This document shows positions 1 to 10,511 of a DNA stretch of 48,005 nucleotides, one piece after another; position 1 is the stretch's first letter; each line of letters begins with the position of its first letter. The notes under the pieces were generated by a model. The model ran no database searches. It was not told where the DNA came from and worked only from the letters and a program-made list of their open reading frames with translations. Origin of the DNA: Pseudomonas parakoreensis (lineage in GTDB: Bacteria; Pseudomonadota; Gammaproteobacteria; Pseudomonadales; Pseudomonadaceae); contig NZ_BQHY01000027.1 in NCBI RefSeq assembly GCF_021602155.1, positions 1 through 48,005 on the forward strand, written 5' to 3'. The translations under genes were made by a program, and so were the position numbers.

Positions 1-12
1 GTTGGGGGGAAC

Positions 13-139
13 CCTTGTAGTGAGGGGATTTATCCCCGATGGGCCGCGCAGCAGCCCCAAATAACTCAATCACGCTGCGTATTCGCAGGGTTCACGACTG
101 CTGCGCAGCCGATCGGGGATAAATCCCCTCGCCACAAGG
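13..139. repeat. REPIN (class GAGGGGATTTATCCCC)
   Basis: Two inverted arms read GAGGGGATTTATCCCCGAT (from 22) and ATCGGGGATAAATCCCCTC (ending at 130). They are extended by TTGTAG/CCACAA at the outside and GCGCAGCAG/CTGCTGCGC at the inside. Each arm is itself a small palindrome, as in REP sequences, and the pair makes a REPIN. It lies downstream of the small minus-strand gene that ends at 153. Confidence 0.8.
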
Positions 140-152
140 AGATCCATCCGGG

Positions 153-539
153 TTATTCGTACTGGCTGAGCAACCGTTCCATCCGCGCCTCGAGGCGGCG
201 TTTGATTTCGGTTTCAATGTGCGGTGCGAAGTCGTCGATCACGTCCTGCATGATCAATTGCGCGGCGGCGCGCAGTTCGCTGTCCAGGTGCAGCAGGGCG
301 TCCGGGCCTTTATCCACAGGTGCGGCAGCGGGTGCCGGAGCCGGAGCAGGTGTCGGTTCGATGGTCGGCGGCGTGGCGTCGACGGCCTCGAACAGCATCG
401 GAATCTGTTCCTGTTCACCGTCATCGACCGTGTCGGTCAGCAGTGGCGGTTGCAGGTTGTCATCGCCGAGCAACTGGCGGATCGATTCGAGATCGTCCAG
501 CAGGTGCGCAGGCTTTTGCAGCGGTTTTGGAGTGTCCAT
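153..539 (-). CDS. Small protein of unknown function next to holC
   Basis: This 128-residue protein is not recognised as a named family. The N-terminal part (1-55) is acidic and polar. Residues about 58-75 are a low-complexity Pro/Ala linker (PAPAPAPAAAP). The C-terminal 45 residues are predicted amphipathic helix with alternating acidic and Arg-rich turns (ETEIKRRLEARMERLL). There is no signal peptide or membrane segment. It starts 8 bases after the holC stop, so the two are almost certainly co-transcribed. I recall an unnamed gene at this place in other pseudomonads. The position suggests, but does not show, a link to DNA polymerase III chi. The short helical tail after a flexible linker would suit a protein-binding peptide. 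Confidence 0.75.
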   Translation of the reverse strand: MDTPKPLQKPAHLLDDLESIRQLLGDDNLQPPLLTDTVDDGEQEQIPMLFEAVDATPPTIEPTPAPAPAPAAAPVDKGPDALLHLDSELRAAAQLIMQDVIDDFAPHIETEIKRRLEARMERLLSQYE

Positions 540-547
540 CGGCGTAC

Positions 548-976
548 TCAGAGTCGCTGTAAACGGTGATCTTGCAGAGGATAGCCCTGTTCGCGGTAGA
601 AACGGAAACTCTCCCGTGCCGCCGCGCGAATCGTCGGGTCTTCCACCACCACTTCCGCCACGCGGGCGAATTGACTGGCGAAGGCCGGGACTTTCAGGTC
701 GAGGTTGACCAGCAGATCCTGATGTTCGCCGCAGTCGGCGCCCAGTCCCAGCACGATCAAACCGTCCGGCTCACTGTCGGCAGGGCCATGAGGGACGAAG
801 GTTTCGCCCTTGAATGCCCACAGGCGCGCATCGAGATCATCACGCTGAGCAGCATCGCTGCAATGCAGGTAGATGCGGTGGCCCATGCGCCAGGCTTTCT
901 CGGTGAGCTTGCAGGCAAAGTCCAGACGAGCCGAAGGATCGGCGCTGGGCAGGATGTAGAAGTCGACTTTGGTCAT
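548..976 (-). CDS. holC: DNA polymerase III chi subunit
   Basis: Chi is the clamp-loader accessory subunit that links the replicase to single-strand DNA-binding protein. The 142-residue length and the start MTKVDFYILPSADP fit the HolC family. So do the internal features: a GHRIYLHCSD segment, a conserved LWAFKGETFVPHG segment, and a late FRFYREQGYPLQDHRL tail. It lies between pepA and a small unknown gene, the usual pepA-holC order of gammaproteobacteria. A perfect 10-bp hairpin separates it from pepA and may lower read-through or process the transcript. The ATG at 976 is the only sensible start. Confidence 0.93.
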   Translation of the reverse strand: MTKVDFYILPSADPSARLDFACKLTEKAWRMGHRIYLHCSDAAQRDDLDARLWAFKGETFVPHGPADSEPDGLIVLGLGADCGEHQDLLVNLDLKVPAFASQFARVAEVVVEDPTIRAAARESFRFYREQGYPLQDHRLQRL

Positions 977-995
977 TGCGGTTCCTGAGCCTTGA

Positions 996-1021
996 GCGGC
1001 GTCACCGTAGAGTGACGCCGC
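996..1021 (-). other. Intercistronic hairpin between pepA and holC
   Basis: GCGGCGTCAC at 996-1005 pairs perfectly with GTGACGCCGC at 1012-1021 around a 6-base loop. No T-run follows on either strand, so it is more likely an RNA-processing or stability hairpin than an intrinsic terminator. Confidence 0.6.
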
Positions 1022-1036
1022 CCAGGTTCATCGGTT

Positions 1037-2647
<1,611 letters not shown>

Positions 2648-2714
2648 TCACCGCGCCTGACAACCCTCGGTTGTGCGATCTTCAACGGAATCTACGCTTG
2701 GGTGAGTGTGCGCA

Positions 2715-2743
2715 GTGACAGGCGCCCTCAATCACAGGATAAT
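2715..2743 (+). promoter_or_regulatory. Sigma-70-type promoter for lptF-lptG
   Basis: GTGACA (2715-2720) and GATAAT (2738-2743) are separated by 17 bases, each matching 5 of 6 consensus bases. It lies about 95 bases before lptF in the 308-base pepA/lptF divergent region. The rest of that region shows no gene. Confidence 0.6.
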
Positions 2744-2835
2744 GCCGCATCTTTTTTCGACGGCTCTGCCTTGCGGGTCGCTCGAAACGTTTGCTTGTTT
2801 GGCCGCCTTAGCCTGACAACCCTGGAGTGTCTGGT

Positions 2836-3957
2836 TTGATCGTCTTCCGTTATCTGTCCCGTGAAGTGATGTTGACCCTGAGCGCCGTCAGCGCCGTGCT
2901 GCTGGTCATCATCATGAGCGGTCGCTTCATCAAATACCTTGCCCAGGCCGCTGCGGGCCAACTCGATCCGGGATCGCTGTTCCTGATCATGGGTTACCGC
3001 CTGCCGGGTTTCATGCAGCTGATCCTGCCGTTGGGCCTGTTTCTCGGGATCCTGCTGGCTTACGGCCGGTTGTACCTCGAAAGCGAAATGACCGTGCTCT
3101 CGGCCACCGGCATGAGTCAGCAGCGTCTGCTGCGCATGACCCTGTTCCCGGCAACGCTGGTGGCACTGGCCGTCGCGTGGCTGAGCCTGAGCCTGGCCCC
3201 GCAGGGCGCCAATCAGTTTCAGCTGCTGCTGAACAAGCAGGACGCGCTGACCGAGTTCGATACCCTCGAACCCGGCCGTTTCCAGGCATTGCGTGACGGT
3301 ACCCGGGTGACCTACACCGAAAGCCTGACCGACGATCGCGTCAACCTCGGCGGCGTGTTCATCTCGCAGAAGAACCTCGGCTCGGATCAGAAAGACCGCG
3401 GGATTTCCGTACTGGTGGCCGAGAAGGGGCGGCAGGAAGTCCACTCGGACGGCAACCGCTACCTGATCCTGCACAACGGCTATCGCTATGACGGCAGCCC
3501 GGGTCAGGCCGATTACCGCGCGATCAAATACGACACCTACGGTGTATTGCTGCCCAAGCCCGATGCCAGCGACGAAGTTACCGACCGTGATGCGATCCCG
3601 ACTTCGACCCTGCTGAGCGCCGACGACGAGCGATCCAGGGCCGAACTGCAATGGCGGATTTCGCTGCCGTTGCTGGTATTCATCGTGACCCTGATGGCGG
3701 TGCCGCTGTCGCGGGTCAATCCGCGTCAGGGCCGTTTCCTGAAGCTGCTGCCGGCGATTCTTCTTTATATGGCTTACCTGACCATCCTGATTGCCGCCCG
3801 CGGCGCCCTCGAAAAAGGCAAGATTCCACCGGCCCTTGGCCTGTGGTGGGTGCACGGGATCTTCCTGTTCATCGGTCTCGGCCTGTTGTACTGGGAACCG
3901 TTGCGCCTGAAGCTGGCCAGTCGTCGCAGCGCTGCGCTGGAGGTGGCCCGTGGTTAA
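2836..3957 (+). CDS. lptF: LPS export ABC transporter permease LptF
   Basis: LptF and LptG form the inner-membrane core of the LptB2FG transporter, which extracts lipopolysaccharide and feeds it to LptC and the periplasmic bridge. The protein has N-terminal membrane helices (about 10-35, 50-75, 95-120), a large periplasmic beta-jellyroll (about 125-270) and C-terminal helices, the standard YjgP/YjgQ layout. I chose TTG at 2836 (373 aa, starting IVFRYLSREV after the initiator). GGAG at 2824-2827 is then 8 bases upstream, while the in-frame GTG at 2827 overlaps that site. Its stop overlaps the lptG start by 8 bases, so the two are translationally coupled. Confidence 0.93.
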   Translation: MIVFRYLSREVMLTLSAVSAVLLVIIMSGRFIKYLAQAAAGQLDPGSLFLIMGYRLPGFMQLILPLGLFLGILLAYGRLYLESEMTVLSATGMSQQRLLRMTLFPATLVALAVAWLSLSLAPQGANQFQLLLNKQDALTEFDTLEPGRFQALRDGTRVTYTESLTDDRVNLGGVFISQKNLGSDQKDRGISVLVAEKGRQEVHSDGNRYLILHNGYRYDGSPGQADYRAIKYDTYGVLLPKPDASDEVTDRDAIPTSTLLSADDERSRAELQWRISLPLLVFIVTLMAVPLSRVNPRQGRFLKLLPAILLYMAYLTILIAARGALEKGKIPPALGLWWVHGIFLFIGLGLLYWEPLRLKLASRRSAALEVARG

Positions 3958-5011
3958 ACTCGACCGCTACATCGGCAGCAGCGTATTCGTGGCGATCATC
4001 GCGGTGCTGGCGATCATTCTGGGTCTGGCGACCCTGTTTGCCTTCATCGACGAGATGAGCGACGTCAGCGATACCTACACCCTGACCGATGTGCTGAGCT
4101 TCGTCCTGCTCACCGCGCCGCGCCGTCTGTATGAAATGCTGCCGATGGCCGCGCTGATCGGCTGTCTGATCGGCCTCGGCAGTCTGGCCAGCAGCAGCGA
4201 GCTGACGGTCATGCGCGCTGCGGGTGTGTCCATCGGGCGCATTGTCTGGGCGGTCATGAAGCCCATGCTGGTGTTGATGCTGGCCGGTGTGCTGATCGGT
4301 GAATACGTGGCCCCGGCCACCGAAAGCATGGCGCAGGCCAATCGCTCGCTGGCGCAAGGCAGCGGCGATGCGCAGAGCGCCAAACACGGTATGTGGCACC
4401 GTCAGGGCGAGGAGTTCATCCATATCAACGCCGTGCAACCTGACGGCCTGCTGTATGGCGTGACCCGCTATCACTTCGACAAAGAGCGCCACCTGCTCAG
4501 CTCCAGCTTCGCCAAGCGTGCGGAGTTCGACGGCAAGCGCTGGCTGCTCACTGACGTGACCACCACGGTGTTCCACGAGCGCAGCACCGAAGTGGTGAAT
4601 GCGCCGAGCGAGGAGTGGGACGTGTCGCTGAGCCCGCAATTGCTCAACACGGTGGTGATGGCGCCTGAGTCGCTGTCGATTTCCGGTCTGTGGGGCTATA
4701 TCCACTATCTGGCGGATCAAGGCCTGAGCAACGGTCGTTACTGGCTGGCATTTTGGGTCAAGGTGTTGCAGCCGCTGGTCACCGCTGCGCTGGTGCTGAT
4801 GGCGATTTCCTTCATCTTCGGCCCGTTGCGCTCGGTGACCCTCGGTCAGCGGGTGTTCACTGGTGTGCTGGTAGGCTTCACCTTCCGCATCGTCCAGGAT
4901 CTGCTCGGCCCGTCGAGCCTGGTGTTTGGCTTCTCGCCGCTGTTCGCGGTGCTGGTGCCGGCCTCGGTCTGTGCGCTGGCGGGTGTCTGGTTGCTGCGAC
5001 GCGCCGGTTGA
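3950..5011 (+). CDS. lptG: LPS export ABC transporter permease LptG
   Basis: This is the partner permease of LptF in the LptB2FG complex of the inner membrane. The 353 residues have the same plan: helices near 10-35, 55-85 and 100-120, a periplasmic domain (about 125-265), then three more helices. It starts at GTG 3950, inside the end of lptF, with GGAGGT at 3939-3944. A strong hairpin terminator follows at 5041. The next gene, lepA, is functionally unrelated and has its own likely promoter. Confidence 0.95.
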   Translation: MVKLDRYIGSSVFVAIIAVLAIILGLATLFAFIDEMSDVSDTYTLTDVLSFVLLTAPRRLYEMLPMAALIGCLIGLGSLASSSELTVMRAAGVSIGRIVWAVMKPMLVLMLAGVLIGEYVAPATESMAQANRSLAQGSGDAQSAKHGMWHRQGEEFIHINAVQPDGLLYGVTRYHFDKERHLLSSSFAKRAEFDGKRWLLTDVTTTVFHERSTEVVNAPSEEWDVSLSPQLLNTVVMAPESLSISGLWGYIHYLADQGLSNGRYWLAFWVKVLQPLVTAALVLMAISFIFGPLRSVTLGQRVFTGVLVGFTFRIVQDLLGPSSLVFGFSPLFAVLVPASVCALAGVWLLRRAG

Positions 5012-5040
5012 TGACCGCGTTGTTGCCAATGCTTTAACCG

Positions 5041-5076
5041 CGAAAACGCCTCGGTCGACAGACCGGGGCGTTTTCG
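5041..5076. terminator. Intrinsic terminator after lptG
   Basis: CGAAAACGCC(TCGGTC) pairs with (GACCGG)GGCGTTTTCG over 16 bp with a GACA loop. The stem carries A- and T-runs at its ends, so it could stop transcription in either direction. Confidence 0.85.
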
Positions 5077-5101
5077 TATGCAAGCCGGGTGACAGGCGAA
5101 C

Positions 5102-5131
5102 GTGACGCTTGCGCCGTGTATCAGGTACAAT
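5102..5131 (+). promoter_or_regulatory. Candidate promoter for lepA
   Basis: GTGACG (5102-5107) and TACAAT (5126-5131) have an 18-base spacer, about 50 bases before the lepA start and downstream of the lptG terminator. Confidence 0.45.
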
Positions 5132-5183
5132 TCCCGGCTATTTTTCGGCGGGCCAAGCCTGCAGCCTTTTTGAGTGTTGATCC

Positions 5184-6980
5184 GTGAGTGATTTGAGTCA
5201 TATCCGCAATTTCTCCATCATCGCCCACATTGACCATGGCAAGTCGACGCTGGCTGACCGTTTCATCCAGATGTGCGGTGGCCTGGCCGAGCGTGAAATG
5301 GAAGCCCAGGTACTGGATTCCATGGATCTGGAGCGCGAACGCGGGATCACCATCAAGGCCCACAGCGTTACCCTCTATTACAAAGCCAAAGACGGCGTCA
5401 CCTACCAGCTGAACTTCATTGACACCCCGGGTCACGTCGACTTCACCTACGAAGTCAGCCGTTCCCTGGCTGCGTGTGAAGGTGCGTTGCTGGTGGTCGA
5501 TGCCGGTCAGGGTGTTGAAGCCCAGTCCGTGGCCAACTGCTACACCGCCATCGAGCAAGGCCTCGAGGTCATGCCGGTGCTGAACAAGATCGACCTGCCA
5601 CAGGCCGAGCCGGACCGCGTCAAGGACGAGATCGAGAAGATCATCGGCATCGACGCCACCGACGCCGTTACCTGCAGTGCCAAGACCGGCCTGGGTGTCG
5701 ACGAAGTGCTCGAGCGTCTGGTCGCGACCATTCCTGCGCCGACCGGCAACATCGAAGATCCGCTGCAAGCGTTGATCATCGACTCCTGGTTCGACAACTA
5801 CCTGGGCGTTGTCTCCCTGGTGCGCGTGCGTCATGGCCGCGTGAAGAAAGGCGACAAGATCCTGGTGAAATCCACCGGCAAGATCCACCTGGTGGACAGC
5901 GTCGGTGTGTTCAACCCGAAACACACTGCCACTGCCGACCTCAAGGCCGGCGAAGTGGGCTTCATCATCGCCAGCATCAAGGACATTCACGGTGCACCGG
6001 TCGGTGACACCCTGACCCTGAGTTCGACCCCGGACGTTGAAGTGCTGCCCGGCTTCAAACGCATCCAGCCACAGGTTTACGCCGGTCTGTTCCCGGTCAG
6101 TTCCGACGACTTCGAGGACTTCCGCGAAGCGCTGCAGAAACTGACCCTGAACGACTCCTCGCTGCAGTACACCCCGGAAAGCTCCGACGCCCTGGGCTTC
6201 GGCTTCCGTTGCGGGTTCCTCGGCATGCTGCACATGGAGATCATCCAGGAGCGCCTGGAGCGCGAATACGACCTGGACCTGATCACCACCGCGCCAACGG
6301 TAATTTTCGAGTTGGTGTTGAAAACCGGTGAAACGATTTACGTCGACAACCCGTCCAAGCTTCCGGATGTGTCGGCCATCGAAGACATGCGCGAACCAAT
6401 CGTGCGCGCCAACATCCTGGTTCCGCAGGAACACCTGGGCAACGTCATCACCCTGTGCATCGAGAAACGCGGCGTACAGGTCGACATGCTGTTCCTCGGC
6501 AATCAGGTCCAAGTGACCTACGACCTGCCGATGAACGAAGTGGTCCTGGACTTCTTCGACCGTCTCAAATCCACCAGCCGCGGCTATGCTTCGCTGGATT
6601 ACCATTTCGATCGTTACCAATCGGCTAATCTGGTGAAACTGGACGTGCTGATCAACGGTGACAAGGTCGACGCCCTGGCGTTGATCGTGCACCGTGACAA
6701 TTCGCACTTCAAAGGTCGCCAGTTGACCGAGAAGATGAAAGAACTGATTCCTCGTCAGATGTTCGACGTGGCGATCCAGGCGGCCATTGGCGGTCAGATC
6801 GTTGCCCGGACAACCGTCAAGGCACTCAGAAAGAACGTATTGGCCAAATGCTACGGCGGTGACGTAAGCCGTAAGAAAAAGCTGCTTGAAAAGCAAAAGG
6901 CCGGTAAGAAACGCATGAAGCAGGTCGGCAACGTGGAAATTCCACAAGAAGCCTTCCTCGCCGTGCTCAGGTTGGAATAG
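5184..6980 (+). CDS. lepA: Elongation factor 4 (LepA), ribosome-associated GTPase
   Basis: LepA is a translational GTPase that acts on the ribosome and is linked to back-translocation and initiation or assembly. The 598 residues show the G1 motif AHIDHGKS at 14-21, the switch II motif DTPGH, the NKID motif, EF-G-like domains II, III and V, and the LepA-specific basic C-terminal domain ([19 protein letters not shown]). Translation starts at GTG 5184 ([11 protein letters not shown]). It is followed after 9 bases by lepB, the usual lepA-lepB pair. I recall mucD upstream of lepA in other pseudomonads; here lptG lies upstream. Confidence 0.98.
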   Translation: MSDLSHIRNFSIIAHIDHGKSTLADRFIQMCGGLAEREMEAQVLDSMDLERERGITIKAHSVTLYYKAKDGVTYQLNFIDTPGHVDFTYEVSRSLAACEGALLVVDAGQGVEAQSVANCYTAIEQGLEVMPVLNKIDLPQAEPDRVKDEIEKIIGIDATDAVTCSAKTGLGVDEVLERLVATIPAPTGNIEDPLQALIIDSWFDNYLGVVSLVRVRHGRVKKGDKILVKSTGKIHLVDSVGVFNPKHTATADLKAGEVGFIIASIKDIHGAPVGDTLTLSSTPDVEVLPGFKRIQPQVYAGLFPVSSDDFEDFREALQKLTLNDSSLQYTPESSDALGFGFRCGFLGMLHMEIIQERLEREYDLDLITTAPTVIFELVLKTGETIYVDNPSKLPDVSAIEDMREPIVRANILVPQEHLGNVITLCIEKRGVQVDMLFLGNQVQVTYDLPMNEVVLDFFDRLKSTSRGYASLDYHFDRYQSANLVKLDVLINGDKVDALALIVHRDNSHFKGRQLTEKMKELIPRQMFDVAIQAAIGGQIVARTTVKALRKNVLAKCYGGDVSRKKKLLEKQKAGKKRMKQVGNVEIPQEAFLAVLRLE

Positions 6981-6989
6981 TCAGGTCCT

Positions 6990-7844
6990 ATGTCACTAAA
7001 TTTCCCGCTGTTGCTGGTCATCGCCGTGTTCGTCTGCGGCCTGTTGGCGTTGCTCGATCTGCTGTTCCTGGCGCCGCGTCGGCGTGCTGCGATTGCCTCT
7101 TATCAAGGCAGTGTCAGCCAGCCGGAGCCCGTGGTGGTCGAGAAGCTGAACAAAGAGCCGTTGCTGGTTGAATACGGCAAGTCGTTCTTTCCGGTGCTGT
7201 TCATCGTGCTGGTGCTGCGTTCGTTCCTGGTGGAACCGTTCCAGATTCCGTCCGGCTCGATGAAACCGACGCTGGACGTCGGCGACTTCATTCTGGTGAA
7301 CAAGTTTTCTTACGGGATCCGCCTGCCGGTGATCGACAAGAAAATCATCGAAGTCGGTGATCCACAGCGTGGCGATGTGATGGTGTTCCGCTACCCGAGC
7401 GACCCGAACGTCAACTACATCAAACGTGTAGTCGGCGTTCCGGGCGACACGGTGCGTTACACCGCCGACAAGCGTCTGTTCGTCAATGGCGAGTCGATTG
7501 CCGAGCAACTGGTCGGCTCCGAGCCGGGCACGCTGGGCAGCGCGGAACTCTACAAGGAAAAACTCGGCGCCGCCGAGCACCTGATCCGCAAGGAAATGAG
7601 CCGCTACCGCGCGACGCCGGACCATACCTGGACCGTGCCGGCCGGGCACTACTTCATGATGGGCGACAACCGCGACAACTCCAACGACAGTCGCTACTGG
7701 GATGATCCGAACATTCCCAAGGATCTGCTGGGCATGGTTCCCGACCAGAATATCGTCGGCAAAGCCTTCGCTGTCTGGATGAGCTGGCCGGAACCGAAAC
7801 TCAGCCACCTGCCGAACTTCTCGCGGGTTGGCCTGATCAAGTAA
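6990..7844 (+). CDS. lepB: Signal peptidase I
   Basis: LepB is the inner-membrane serine protease that removes signal peptides from secreted proteins. The 284 residues contain membrane helices at about 5-28 and 65-80. The catalytic Ser90 lies in PSGSMKPTL and the general-base Lys145 in NYIKRVVGVPGD, the Ser/Lys dyad of family S26. The later motif GDNRDNSNDSR also fits. It is coupled to lepA. A gap of 183 bases with no clear gene separates it from rnc. Confidence 0.97.
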   Translation: MSLNFPLLLVIAVFVCGLLALLDLLFLAPRRRAAIASYQGSVSQPEPVVVEKLNKEPLLVEYGKSFFPVLFIVLVLRSFLVEPFQIPSGSMKPTLDVGDFILVNKFSYGIRLPVIDKKIIEVGDPQRGDVMVFRYPSDPNVNYIKRVVGVPGDTVRYTADKRLFVNGESIAEQLVGSEPGTLGSAELYKEKLGAAEHLIRKEMSRYRATPDHTWTVPAGHYFMMGDNRDNSNDSRYWDDPNIPKDLLGMVPDQNIVGKAFAVWMSWPEPKLSHLPNFSRVGLIK

Positions 7845-8027
7845 TCAATCACGGCGCTGTTGACCACAGCGCCGAATGCATTTCTGGCGTCGACACAAAT
7901 TGGCGCCAGGGCATGAAGCCACGATATTCAGGACGTCATTTTTGAACACAGCGTTAATTGTCCCAGGCCTGCGCCGTACCCCGGCGATGGCAGTGGAATC
8001 CAGCCACGAACTCAGCGTGGGTAAACC

Positions 8028-8717
8028 GTGAGCGTTTCTCTAAGCCGTCTCGAGCGCCAGCTCGGTTACACCTTCAAGGATCAGGAGCTGATGCTGCTGG
8101 CCCTCACGCACCGCAGCTTTGCCGGGCGTAACAACGAACGCCTGGAATTCCTTGGCGATGCCATCCTCAACTTCGTCGCCGGCGAGGCGCTGTTCGATCG
8201 CTTCCCGCTGGCTCGCGAAGGCCAGTTGTCGCGTTTGCGCGCACGCCTGGTGAAGGGTGAGACACTGGCCGTGCTGGCCCGTGGTTTCGATCTGGGTGAC
8301 TACCTGCGTCTGGGTTCGGGCGAACTGAAAAGCGGTGGTTTCCGTCGCGAATCGATTCTGGCCGACGCCCTCGAAGCGCTGATCGGCGCGATCTACCTGG
8401 ATGCTGGCATGGACGTCGCTCGCGAGCGTGTGCTGGCCTGGCTGGCCGGTGAGTTCGAAGGCCTGACGCTGGTCGACACCAACAAGGATCCGAAGACCCG
8501 TCTGCAGGAACATCTGCAATCGCGCGGTTGTGAACTGCCGCGCTATGAAGTGGTGGACATCCAGGGTGAGCCGCACTGCCGTACCTTCTTCGTCGAGTGC
8601 GAAGTGGTCTTATTGAATGAAAAAAGCCGAGGTCAGGGTGTGAGCCGTCGTATTGCCGAACAGGTAGCGGCCGCCGCAGCACTGATTGCCCTGGGCGTGG
8701 AGAATGGCAATGACTGA
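8028..8717 (+). CDS. rnc: Ribonuclease III
   Basis: RNase III cuts double-stranded RNA, including rRNA precursors. The 229 residues contain the signature ERLEFLGDA at 38-46 in the N-terminal endonuclease domain, a second acidic cluster ([15 protein letters not shown]), and a C-terminal dsRNA-binding domain starting near 153 ([11 protein letters not shown]). It starts at GTG 8028, and the last codons overlap era by 8 bases, so the two are coupled. There is no good Shine-Dalgarno sequence; the upstream frame ends with TGA overlapping this GTG. Confidence 0.97.
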   Translation: MSVSLSRLERQLGYTFKDQELMLLALTHRSFAGRNNERLEFLGDAILNFVAGEALFDRFPLAREGQLSRLRARLVKGETLAVLARGFDLGDYLRLGSGELKSGGFRRESILADALEALIGAIYLDAGMDVARERVLAWLAGEFEGLTLVDTNKDPKTRLQEHLQSRGCELPRYEVVDIQGEPHCRTFFVECEVVLLNEKSRGQGVSRRIAEQVAAAAALIALGVENGND

Positions 8718-9612
8718 TACAAACGCAACTCGCTGTGGCTACGTTGCCATCGTCGGCCGTCCCAACGTCGGCAAGTCGACGTTGCTCAACCACATCCTCG
8801 GCCAGAAGCTCGCGATCACCTCGCGCAAGCCGCAGACCACCCGTCACAACATGCTCGGGATCAAGACCGAAGGTGACGTCCAGGCGATCTACGTCGACAC
8901 CCCCGGCATGCACAAGGGTGGCGAAAAGGCCCTGAACCGCTACATGAACAAAACCGCCTCGGCGGCGTTGAAAGACGTCGACGTGGTGATCTTCGTGGTC
9001 GATCGCACCAAGTGGACCGAAGAAGACCAGATGGTGCTGGAGCGCGTGCAGTACGTGACCGGTCCGCTGATCGTCGCGCTGAACAAGACCGACCGCATCG
9101 AAGACAAGGCCGAGCTGATGCCACACCTGTCGTGGTTGCAGGAACAGCTGCCGAACGCGCAGATCATCCCGATTTCCGCGCAGCAAGGGCACAACCTCGA
9201 CGCGCTGGAAAAGGTCATCGCCGATCACTTGCCGGAGAACGATCATTTCTTCCCGGAAGACCAGATCACCGACCGCAGCAGCCGCTTCCTCGCTGCCGAA
9301 CTGGTGCGCGAGAAGATCATGCGCCAGATGGGCGCCGAACTGCCTTACCAGATCACCGTCGAGATCGAAGAGTTCAAGCAGCAAGGCAAGACCCTGCACA
9401 TCCATGCGCTGATCCTCGTTGAGCGTGACGGCCAGAAGAAGATCATCATTGGCGACAAGGGCGAGCGCATCAAACGTATCGGCACCGAAGCGCGCAAGGA
9501 CATGGAGTTGCTGTTCGACGCCAAGATCATGCTCAACCTGTGGGTGAAGGTGAAGGGCGGCTGGTCCGACGACGAGCGTGCTCTGCGTTCGCTGGGTTAC
9601 GGCGACCTGTAA
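8710..9612 (+). CDS. era: GTPase Era
   Basis: Era binds 16S rRNA near its 3' end and helps 30S maturation. From ATG 8710 the protein has 300 residues. The P-loop GRPNVGKS is at 16-23; DTPGM, NKTD and SAQQG motifs follow, and a C-terminal KH domain contains [11 protein letters not shown]. In-frame starts at 8686 and 8704 exist, but GGAG at 8699-8702 sits 7 bases before 8710 and supports that start. It follows rnc directly, as in most gammaproteobacteria. Confidence 0.97.
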   Translation: MTDTNATRCGYVAIVGRPNVGKSTLLNHILGQKLAITSRKPQTTRHNMLGIKTEGDVQAIYVDTPGMHKGGEKALNRYMNKTASAALKDVDVVIFVVDRTKWTEEDQMVLERVQYVTGPLIVALNKTDRIEDKAELMPHLSWLQEQLPNAQIIPISAQQGHNLDALEKVIADHLPENDHFFPEDQITDRSSRFLAAELVREKIMRQMGAELPYQITVEIEEFKQQGKTLHIHALILVERDGQKKIIIGDKGERIKRIGTEARKDMELLFDAKIMLNLWVKVKGGWSDDERALRSLGYGDL

Positions 9613-9647
9613 AAAATCTCGGTTCCTGTTTAAACCAGAGAACCCTA

Positions 9648-9735
9648 TGGGAGCGGGCTTGCCCGCGATGAGGATGTAATGTTCAACAGAGATGTTGAAT
9701 GTGAATCCGCCATCGCGGGCAAGCCCGCTCCCACA
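9648..9735. repeat. REPIN (class GGGAGCGGGCTTGCCCGC) between era and recO
   Basis: The arms TGGGAGCGGGCTTGCCCGCG and CGCGGGCAAGCCCGCTCCCA are inverted and perfect. The loop holds a third small palindrome, TTCAACA/TGTTGAA. It lies inside the otherwise tight rnc-era-recO-pdxJ run. Confidence 0.9.
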
Positions 9736-9782
9736 TTTGGTTTATGTTGATCTCAAGACTGCGTTTCTTCATCGAGAACTCC

Positions 9783-10472
9783 ATGTCGCAAACCCCACCT
9801 CCCGCCCAACCCGCCTACGTCCTGCATTCGCGCGCCTACCGCGAAACCAGCGCGCTGGTCGATTTCCTCACGCCGCAAGGTCGGCTGCGGGCGGTGTTGC
9901 GCAGTGCGCGGGGCAAGGCCGGGACATTGGCGCGACCGTTCGTGCCGCTGGAAGTCGAGTTTCGTGGCAAGGGTGAGTTGAAGAATGTCGGGCGCATGGA
10001 AAGTGCCGGCAACGCGACCTGGATGGTCGGTGATGCGCTGTTCAGCGGCCTCTATCTCAATGAGCTGCTGATCCGCCTGCTGCCCGCCGAAGATCCGCAC
10101 CCGGCGGTGTTCGATCACTACGCTGCAACCCTGCTGGCCCTGGCCGAAGGCCGCCCATTGGAGCCGTTGTTGCGCTCCTTCGAATGGCGCCTGCTGGACG
10201 ACCTCGGTTACGGCTTCTCGATGAACACTGACATCCACGGCGAGCCAGTGGCTGCGGATGGCCTCTATCGCCTGCAAGTGGATGCCGGGCTTGAGCGCGT
10301 CTTCCTGTTGCAGCCGGGTCTGTTCAACGGCACGGAACTGCTGGCCATGGCCGAAGCCGACTGGACCGCGCCCGGTGCACTGTCGGCGGCCAAGCGTCTG
10401 ATGCGTCAGGCACTGGCCGTTCATTTGGGCGGTCGCCCCCTCGTCAGCCGCGAGCTATTTCGCAAGCCCTGA
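9783..10472 (+). CDS. recO: DNA repair protein RecO
   Basis: RecO loads RecA on SSB-coated DNA in the RecFOR pathway. From ATG 9783 it has 229 residues: an N-terminal OB fold (about 8-85, beginning [19 protein letters not shown]) and an alpha-helical C-terminal part. An upstream ATG at 9744 would add residues encoded next to a repeat, so I reject it. The repeat element pushes recO about 170 bases from era, and the site before ATG 9783 (GAGAA) is weak. Confidence 0.94.
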   Translation: MSQTPPPAQPAYVLHSRAYRETSALVDFLTPQGRLRAVLRSARGKAGTLARPFVPLEVEFRGKGELKNVGRMESAGNATWMVGDALFSGLYLNELLIRLLPAEDPHPAVFDHYAATLLALAEGRPLEPLLRSFEWRLLDDLGYGFSMNTDIHGEPVAADGLYRLQVDAGLERVFLLQPGLFNGTELLAMAEADWTAPGALSAAKRLMRQALAVHLGGRPLVSRELFRKP

Positions 10473-10511
10473 TATGCTGTGCGCCGAATCTTTCCCTTCA
10501 GGAGCGCATCC

